Shown piece by piece: positions 36,901-41,308 of a DNA stretch of 41,308 bases. The stretch is from IMG/VR virus record IMGVR_UViG_3300045131_001386, positions 1 through 41,308 of that record. One strand, 5' to 3'. Made by a program: the position numbers and the translations under genes. Source of the stretch: a virus. Under the pieces are notes generated by a model. The model was not told the DNA's origin. It saw only the letters and a list, made by a program, of their open reading frames with translations, and made no database searches. The first letter of the stretch is position 1. Each line of letters begins with the position of its first letter.

Positions 36901-39044
36901 GAATCCAAAATACTATCAATTCTTGTTTTGTTGGTTTCGTTGGCCATAACTTTATTAACAATAATGTTTAACACAGATGGGTGGTCAACAACAATATCCC
37001 AAGTTAAACTACCAGTTCTACTTGTATTTTTGTAAGTATAAATTGGTTCAGGTCTTCCAATAAAATCATTTGATTGCCAACTTGCTTGAACTGACTCACT
37101 AAATACTAAATTATATGGTGGAAACCACATAACTCTACCTCCATTAGGCCCTCGTTCACATACCGCCAAGTCAGAAACCGCAAGACCTGGACTGTTTGAT
37201 GTTGCCCACGCCAAGTTCTCTAATGAGAACATATATTTTTTAGCATAAGCATTATTTAGTGAACCAATAATATTTGTTGAGTCTTTACCCCCTTCTTGTT
37301 TGTTAGGTGCAATGTTAAGATTATATGTCTTATCTAACACAGAATAAGAAAATCGTCTTCCTTCAGTTGTAATACCGTCTGTTTTTTGAAGGTCATTATA
37401 CTGAAGGTATGGAGTATCTTTTGTAAATACTCTACAATATTCAGTTCCAACTTCTTGTCCAATTGCTCCAACATATGATAAAACTCTTGAACCTTTAGTC
37501 ATTTCTTTATATCCATCATTGAATACTTTACTAACTTGGTCAATCGCATTACCAGCATGTTGTAATCTTTTACCACCTTTTGGTTGGCTATCAATAATTC
37601 TTTGTGTCTTATCAAGTATAGAACCTTCTTTAAAAGTCCTTTCAGTTGATTGGGTTGAATTATAAGATGATGGTTTAAAATCAGAATCTTGATTTGTTAC
37701 TTCTCCTCCAACACCAACATGTTTACCCGCATTATCTTTATATTTTGGTGACACCCAAGTAAATCCACCTTCAATACCTCCTCCATTACTATATGTTGGT
37801 CCGTTAGCACCTAAACGAATTTCGTTACTTGGACCTTCATACAATTGAGCTAACTCAGATGGGCCATAAACAGGGTCTTGTTGTTCATTACCAAATGCAT
37901 CATTTGGTAGTGCCCCTGATGGTGAAAATACTCTTGATGGGTCTGAAGATGTACTTCCAACATAAAAATTTGAAGTGTTTGTACTAGTTCCAACGAGTGC
38001 ACCACCTAAAGTATCTAATAAACTCTTATCATAATTTGGTTTAAACTTATTAAAATTAAGGTTTTTCCATAAAATAGATTTTTGACCTGCACCTGTATTG
38101 TTGTAAAATATTTGAGTTCCTGTTTTATTTGCACCTAATAAGTTACTAACAAAATTACCTACCGCAGCAATTGGATTTGCTAACAAAGATTGAGCTATTG
38201 TTGTTGGTTGCGGTGGATTTATACTAGTGTCAAAATAAGAACCCGGTATTATTGAAAATGGTGCAGTAACTCCACCAAGACTAACCGCAAAATTTGCAGC
38301 AACCGCTAATGGATTTGACGATACGGTAATTGTATAGTTTGGTTCTATTAAGGGTATTTGACCACTTAAAATATTAACAAGGTTACTACCACTATTAATA
38401 TTTAATATGTTAGCATGTCCAAGAGTTTGTCTTAATAGTTCTCGACCAATACGGTCTTCAAATTCTTTTTTTAAAGTTTTTGCCCCTAATCTAGCAATAA
38501 ATGAGTCATCGCTCAATAAACCATTACTACCTTGTGGGTCATTATCTAATAAGATTGAGAGTGGTCGATAGGACGAAGGAACAAATTTAAAATAAGGTTG
38601 TCCATTTGATTGTCTTTGGTCAGGTAAAAAAGTGTTTAAGGCTGTTATTGCCTCTCCAGCGTCAAAATTATTATTACTTGAGTACCCATTTAACGGTCTC
38701 CATATTTGAGTTGCGGCAAATCCGGAATCAACAATATGAGCATCTTGTTGTCCTGGCCCATATTCTCCTTGATTTGAAAGGGTATTTAAATTTCCACTAA
38801 CATCGGGAGCTTGGTGATATCCTCCTTCAGCTCCCCACTTGTTAAGTGGATAACTTGAATTGGCAAAGTATGGGGTATCAATTAAATAATCGGGACTATC
38901 AACAACAGAATAATTTGATTGAATAACCTCAAAATTAATAGGTGGGGTGGCAGGACTAGGTGATTTAGCGTATGGAGCTAAATTTCTAGGAATTAATTTT
39001 TGTCTAAATCCCTCACTATTTACAAAATCTAACGGGCTACCCAT
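33957..39044 (-). CDS. Large baseplate protein with OmpA-like domain (1695 aa)
   Basis: ATG 39044 is used; an in-frame TTG one codon earlier is a poorer start. Residues about 630-700 contain VMWFPPYNLVFSESVQASW and a GRPEPIYTYKNTSRTG segment, then a Trp-Asp-Ile-Val-Val-Asp-His-Pro. This recalls CIS-tube/tail-hub adaptor domains. Residues about 795-995 form an OmpA-like domain: an IGFYFGND strand, a TVTIRINSS strand, then GYNDELSVRRINSVIKFF (the N-x-x-LS-x-R-R motif), an RRLMVVAGTASGE strand and ACRRAFIADI. The usual Asp of the G-H-T-D motif is replaced. Residues about 1100-1215 contain LRVGDFYNTKIIPTSLSLAYE, probably another hub/tube segment. A coiled-coil region follows near 1270-1340. Between the tape measure and gp53, it is likely a central baseplate part. 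Confidence 0.85.
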   Translation of the reverse strand: MGSPLDFVNSEGFRQKLIPRNLAPYAKSPSPATPPINFEVIQSNYSVVDSPDYLIDTPYFANSSYPLNKWGAEGGYHQAPDVSGNLNTLSNQGEYGPGQQDAHIVDSGFAATQIWRPLNGYSSNNNFDAGEAITALNTFLPDQRQSNGQPYFKFVPSSYRPLSILLDNDPQGSNGLLSDDSFIARLGAKTLKKEFEDRIGRELLRQTLGHANILNINSGSNLVNILSGQIPLIEPNYTITVSSNPLAVAANFAVSLGGVTAPFSIIPGSYFDTSINPPQPTTIAQSLLANPIAAVGNFVSNLLGANKTGTQIFYNNTGAGQKSILWKNLNFNKFKPNYDKSLLDTLGGALVGTSTNTSNFYVGSTSSDPSRVFSPSGALPNDAFGNEQQDPVYGPSELAQLYEGPSNEIRLGANGPTYSNGGGIEGGFTWVSPKYKDNAGKHVGVGGEVTNQDSDFKPSSYNSTQSTERTFKEGSILDKTQRIIDSQPKGGKRLQHAGNAIDQVSKVFNDGYKEMTKGSRVLSYVGAIGQEVGTEYCRVFTKDTPYLQYNDLQKTDGITTEGRRFSYSVLDKTYNLNIAPNKQEGGKDSTNIIGSLNNAYAKKYMFSLENLAWATSNSPGLAVSDLAVCERGPNGGRVMWFPPYNLVFSESVQASWQSNDFIGRPEPIYTYKNTSRTGSLTWDIVVDHPSVLNIIVNKVMANETNKTRIDSILDSFFAGCRKYDLYELAKKYATINPNDLFQMQQAITSKEITKEQMEYVVSTITVESPIASSNGGGATSASTPIIGNTEYFMNKYNQIGFYFGNDFPKPDTSPNYTEEYNRYTSATNKNLYASKSNGAQLTQTFDTMVTPNYEIAKQMAIDVAEQIKNSEAGTVTIRINSSCSAPATVGYNDELSVRRINSVIKFFAENPATKDYITQRRLMVVAGTASGEVTSSTPMVSSTNVAPYTLPFSPGNSVNCTDTNLNAAGGDTMSSTAVFTSNAMACRRAFIADISSTLTAPPPAPPIIVENPRETRTVVTGNVVTTTEKVNSVENVPVQKDNISKRVLRALLSECDYFEVMKEETPMVYDNLKDKLKFFQPAFHSTTPEGLNTRLTFLQQCMRPGDTIPVVKGDDSGGKPILEYNNATNTAFGAPPVLVLRVGDFYNTKIIPTSLSLAYENLDINPEGIGIQPMIAKVTMAFNFVGGSGLKESVDKLQNALTFNYYANTEIYDDRADSTDLSYKVIDKDFIQSSALSNVPPPTINDAKPNDALSNESTIGTIITNNISESGQTGSISYETFMDKLVGETQNYFNTVVSKNKEVTTQYNNALRQQWMLERNYTKGDMTVGTGDGIYTEKKVDLFGKPYNTDKRINEIISDLIKEITSDNDPFMQFISNPSKNFSSRLVKQVKENYVNVVNTKKGSYQNALTTIIQTTVGVQQNYIGYLARANTVLYKSIPTISGTDGSQQKNGNVRSFILFPTTEVNSSSQGSTDTLSEFLIDVTKISDNIKEFNGIVFNETNFQFSGINYKGTLVFPVDTPYTFPGNEKVFVPFSTNQSYINLSPTSTFQNTTFKMVYMIISDDVVDAKKYETFKTAMIGNILGNAGIIGNGADNLSEVFDAYWDKIAKPLFIEENKITEAFISYMEKEKLEPFLKYTPFPSKKRIFTYTTEGAGSDGQVKLIKSLGATQNQNTNNQTWNDVDGASLFISKVNFN

Positions 39045-39058
39045 CAATATCTTTATTA

Positions 39059-39066
39059 TATAAATA
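39059..39066 (-). promoter_or_regulatory. TATTTATA late-leader element before 1695-aa gene
   Basis: Minus strand TATTTATA, then TAATAAAGATATTG, then ATG 39044. The layout and most bases match the 74-aa and 1718-aa leaders. No -35 box is visible. It may be a late promoter or a conserved translation leader. Confidence 0.4.
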
Positions 39067-39108
39067 GGTTAGTTTGTATTTTTTAATTGTTAATTAAATG
39101 TTTTCTCG

Positions 39109-40995
39109 TTAGTATGATAAAACTCCAGACCCTTTATTTTCCGAAGAATTTTGTTTTGTAAGGTTAACAACATATTGTTTAAATTTATCGTTATTGAATA
39201 TATCATTTAATTGTTGTTGAGTTAAAGTTGTTCCTGGTGGTGTTTGAATTGTGATTTTAAATTCTCCAAAATCAACTTTACTATTGGTATTTAAATTTTG
39301 ACTACTTGAACCTTTATTATTTAAATTTTCCTGAATTTGTTTTGTTTTATTTCCGAATACATCTGAAAGCCCTAATGTTTTATCGTCTATCGTTTTGTTG
39401 GGTTCTTTGTCTTTGATTTTTGTTTTAGCTTTATCAGCTTCGCTTAGTGGAGTCCCTGTTGCGGTTAAAATCTCAGAAGCAAACTTTTTAAATTCTTTTT
39501 CAATACCACTGCTACCTGTTACTTTTTTATTTGCATCAGAAAGAATATTTTTAAAAGCTTCAATTCCTTTTTCACCTAAACTATTTGCATCATTTACTAT
39601 AGTACTTTGGAGGGTTTCTAATTGTTTTGCAAATTCATCGTTAGTTAGTTTACCTGCGTCTTTTGCAATAAATAATCCACTCATTTTATCTACTGCTTTA
39701 TTAATTTTGTCAGTTATTGCCTCACTTTCAGGAACATTTTTATCGACAGAATTTGCAAGGGCATTTGTTATTCTTTCCGCTCCAACAATATTACCTCGTA
39801 CAACGGATGCGCCGGCAACACCATAAGTTCCTTTGGCGGCAGTTCCTTCAATTGCTGCCTGAATATTTTCTAATACATCCAACTGACTTATTTGAATTTC
39901 TTCTAAGGTCTTAGGTTTTTCATCTTGTTGTTTTCTTAAAGCTTTAAGTTCTTCATTTGTAATTTCACTTAACTTAATTTTATCAACTTCCCCCGTCTTA
40001 TCATTTTTAAGTTGTACAATGTATTCTCCACCCTCTCCCATTGTTGCCATATTTGCCAACAATTCTTTATCTTCAGGTTTGTCAAAATTTAACGCTGGAT
40101 TAATGAACGAAAGTCTTTTATCTAAATCTACAGCGGCCAAAGCACTTTTTGCTAAATTATCATAAGAAATTCCAGTTTCTGTTGCCATTTCCCTCAAAGT
40201 TAACATTCCTTGTGGGTTTATTTTAAATGATTTTGTTTTTTCATCAAATTGAACAAACTGTTTTGTTGCCTTAATTAAACTATCTTGTAATGCTCCTGGG
40301 TCATTGATTGCATCATTCATTAATGCAAATGGGTCACCTAATTGACCAACAGCAAGACCTAACCTTTGGAGTCCTGCCGCCATATTAATTGCCTGTTCAG
40401 GGTTCATTACTTTTTCTGCGAAACTAAAGGTATCTGACATATCAAACCGTAACATTGACGCTTGTGCCGCCATTTTAGCCAACCCAACAACACCATCTGC
40501 AAAATTGTATTTATTCATGTTCTTCATGTTAGTATTAACATCGCCCATAACATCTTTCGCATTTAAACCAAGACTTTGAATATATTGAATAGAACCTTCT
40601 AAATTAACACCAATTTGAGAAGTTTCATACCCAACTTCCGCAAAATTATTAACTAAAGTTTCTGTGCTAGTTCCTAATACACTAGATGCCGCAAATAATT
40701 TTTTAACTTGTTCTTCAGTTGCAATAACATTTCGTCTTGCCCCTGCGGCAATATCTTGCATAGTTGTACCAACATCAGTTATTGAACCACCTAAACGAAT
40801 AACTCCTGCAGCAGATTTTGAAACGGCATCGGCCATTTCATCCATTCTGGTTCTACCTTCTAAAAATGCTTGATTAAGGATGTCAGCCTGCTTATACATG
40901 CCGCCTATGGCATCAATAATTTTTTCAATTGGAGAACCTAAACTTTCAATACTTTTTTTAACTTGCTCTATAGAACCTTCATTTCCTTCTGACAT
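39109..40995 (-). CDS. Tail tape measure protein
   Basis: 628 aa. Residues about 30-250 are helical with Gly/Ala-rich segments and the TP901-type tape-measure core pattern: a long amphipathic helix, then a SAAGVIRLGGSITDVGTTMQDI run and a SVLGTSTETLVNNFAEVG stretch. The remainder is helical and charged, ending in a Gln/Asn/Thr-rich tail. Length sets tail length in this family; 628 residues is close to T4 gp29 (590 aa), so a tail of roughly T4 size is expected by family reasoning. It starts after a possible promoter and is preceded by a small overlapping gene pair, as is usual for tail chaperones upstream of a tape measure. It precedes the baseplate genes. Confidence 0.82.
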   Translation of the reverse strand: MSEGNEGSIEQVKKSIESLGSPIEKIIDAIGGMYKQADILNQAFLEGRTRMDEMADAVSKSAAGVIRLGGSITDVGTTMQDIAAGARRNVIATEEQVKKLFAASSVLGTSTETLVNNFAEVGYETSQIGVNLEGSIQYIQSLGLNAKDVMGDVNTNMKNMNKYNFADGVVGLAKMAAQASMLRFDMSDTFSFAEKVMNPEQAINMAAGLQRLGLAVGQLGDPFALMNDAINDPGALQDSLIKATKQFVQFDEKTKSFKINPQGMLTLREMATETGISYDNLAKSALAAVDLDKRLSFINPALNFDKPEDKELLANMATMGEGGEYIVQLKNDKTGEVDKIKLSEITNEELKALRKQQDEKPKTLEEIQISQLDVLENIQAAIEGTAAKGTYGVAGASVVRGNIVGAERITNALANSVDKNVPESEAITDKINKAVDKMSGLFIAKDAGKLTNDEFAKQLETLQSTIVNDANSLGEKGIEAFKNILSDANKKVTGSSGIEKEFKKFASEILTATGTPLSEADKAKTKIKDKEPNKTIDDKTLGLSDVFGNKTKQIQENLNNKGSSSQNLNTNSKVDFGEFKITIQTPPGTTLTQQQLNDIFNNDKFKQYVVNLTKQNSSENKGSGVLSY

Positions 40996-41006
40996 CTATT
41001 TTTGTT

Positions 41007-41035
41007 ATTATATTTTTTTTTAGTTTACGTGTGAA
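41007..41035 (-). promoter_or_regulatory. Possible promoter before tape measure gene
   Basis: Minus strand TTCACA (41035-41030), 17-base spacer, TATAAT (41012-41007). The boxes fit the vegetative consensus well. The -10 box ends 11 bases before ATG 40995, giving a leader of only about five bases, which makes the site doubtful or nearly leaderless. Confidence 0.35.
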
Positions 41036-41040
41036 CTAAC

Positions 41041-41060
41041 AAACCAACAAAGATTGGTTT
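41041..41060 (-). terminator. Weak hairpin, possible terminator or RNA structure
   Basis: Stem AAACCAA / TTGGTTT (7 pairs, extendable by A-T and G-U pairs) with a six-base loop. On the minus strand it is followed by GTTAGTTC, not a real T-run, so termination would be weak. It lies 35 bases after the stop of the 59-codon ORF and before the tape measure gene. Confidence 0.3.
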
Positions 41061-41070
41061 ATTTCTTAAA

Positions 41071-41078
41071 TATAAATA
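41071..41078 (-). promoter_or_regulatory. TATTTATA element in gap before tape measure gene
   Basis: Exact TATTTATA on the minus strand in the short gap between the 59-codon ORF and the hairpin, 75 bases upstream of the tape measure ATG. It lacks the TAAAGrTA block seen before three late genes. Confidence 0.25.
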
Positions 41079-41094
41079 GATTAAAAAATTTTTT

Positions 41095-41274
41095 TTAAGT
41101 TTTTTGGTTATCTTCTATCCACTTATCTAGTAAGTATTTTCTCACAAACAAGGGCATTCTTTCAAAATCTTGATAAGAAATTTTCATTAGTGTTGTTAAA
41201 TAATAAAATTCGTCGATTTGAACTTTTCTATAATCAGAAGAAAGGGAGAAAAAAGTCAACCCCAAAACCAACAT
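41095..41274 (-). CDS. Small tail-assembly chaperone-like ORF (59 aa)
   Basis: Frame opens at ATG 41274, directly after an in-frame TGA, and ends at TAA 41097-41095. The C-terminal part, YLTTLMKISYQDFERMPLF followed by Val-Arg-Lys-Tyr-Leu-Leu-Asp-Lys-Trp, is like the conserved tail of short proteins found just before tape measure genes in myophages (tail chaperone or gp26-type). It overlaps the end of the preceding gene by 41 bases in a different frame, so it may be reached by its own start (also ATG 41187) or by a frameshift from that gene. Function inferred from context and motif likeness. Confidence 0.55.
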   Translation of the reverse strand: MLVLGLTFFSLSSDYRKVQIDEFYYLTTLMKISYQDFERMPLFVRKYLLDKWIEDNQKT

Positions 41275-41308
41275 TCACTGTTAGCTTTTCTCCTGACGGG
41301 GCTATAAT
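41234..41308 (-). CDS. C-terminal end of an unknown gene, 5' end beyond window
   Basis: The open frame from the window edge reads 24 residues (IIAPSGEKLTVNVGFGVDFF and four more) to TGA at 41236-41234. The rest lies upstream of the window. Its position, overlapping a small chaperone-like ORF before the tape measure gene, fits the first of a pair of tail-assembly chaperones (gpG-type). Too little is present to assign a family. Confidence 0.55.
   Translation of the reverse strand: MIAPSGEKLTVNVGFGVDFFLPFF

Noticed and set aside
39045-39047. TTG start one codon before ATG 39044
   Set aside because: The next codon is ATG in the same frame with the conserved leader spacing, so the TTG is not needed.
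39395-39826. Plus-strand open frame (143 codons) within the tape measure gene
   Set aside because: It lies opposite a strong minus-strand gene, has no leader or neighbour support and encodes no recognisable protein.
1-41308. tRNA genes, CRISPR arrays, insertion sequences, integrase or attachment sites
   Set aside because: I saw no cloverleaf-like gene in the short gaps, no regular spaced repeat and no transposase or integrase motif. A tRNAscan or repeat search would be decisive.

Overview
The window is a strongly AT-rich, gene-dense stretch of a large contractile-tailed bacteriophage (T4-like, Caudoviricetes). Every gene I can support lies on the minus strand, so the biology reads from position 41308 down to 1. 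T4-type landmarks are a gp32-like ssDNA-binding protein, a UvsX/RecA recombinase, a FEN/T4 RNase H-type exonuclease, a DnaB/gp41-type helicase, gp25, and gp6 (baseplate J). A Bacteroidota (Flavobacteriia-like) host is my inference. It rests on SprB-type adhesin repeats at the left edge, PKD and IPT/TIG domains, A-tract leaders mostly lacking Shine-Dalgarno sequences, and a gp32 protein ending in a bacterial SSB-like tip.

Layout in transcription order. (1) 41308-33634: the C-terminal end of an unknown gene, a 59-codon overlapping ORF that may be a tail-assembly chaperone, a tape-measure protein of T4-like length, a 1695-aa baseplate protein carrying an OmpA-like domain, and a LysM-like gp53-type wedge protein. 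(2) 33644-25491: a giant 2409-aa hub-like protein with an IPT/TIG domain and two small unknown genes, closed by a rho-independent terminator at 25443-25469. (3) 25440-16885: a replication and nucleotide cassette. It has its own promoter, then gp32, terminator, small unknown, uvsX, exonuclease, small unknown, helicase, nrdB, nrdA and a terminator. (4) 16836-1: the second half of the baseplate/fibre cluster. It runs gp25, gp6, a 1718-aa protein with a hydrophobic hairpin, four unrecognised structural proteins (one with a PKD domain), a tail-protein-I-like 994-aa protein, and an SprB-repeat fibre/adhesin that continues past position 1.

The DNA-metabolism genes therefore sit between two blocks of tail genes and are bracketed by terminators. 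The genes in block 4 are joined by short overlaps (often TAATG), which suggests translational coupling and virion parts made in fixed ratio. Three late structural genes share a leader of the form TATTTATw plus TAAAGrTA just before the ATG. No gap between genes exceeds about 120 bases. I saw no tRNA, rRNA, CRISPR array, integrase or transposase.
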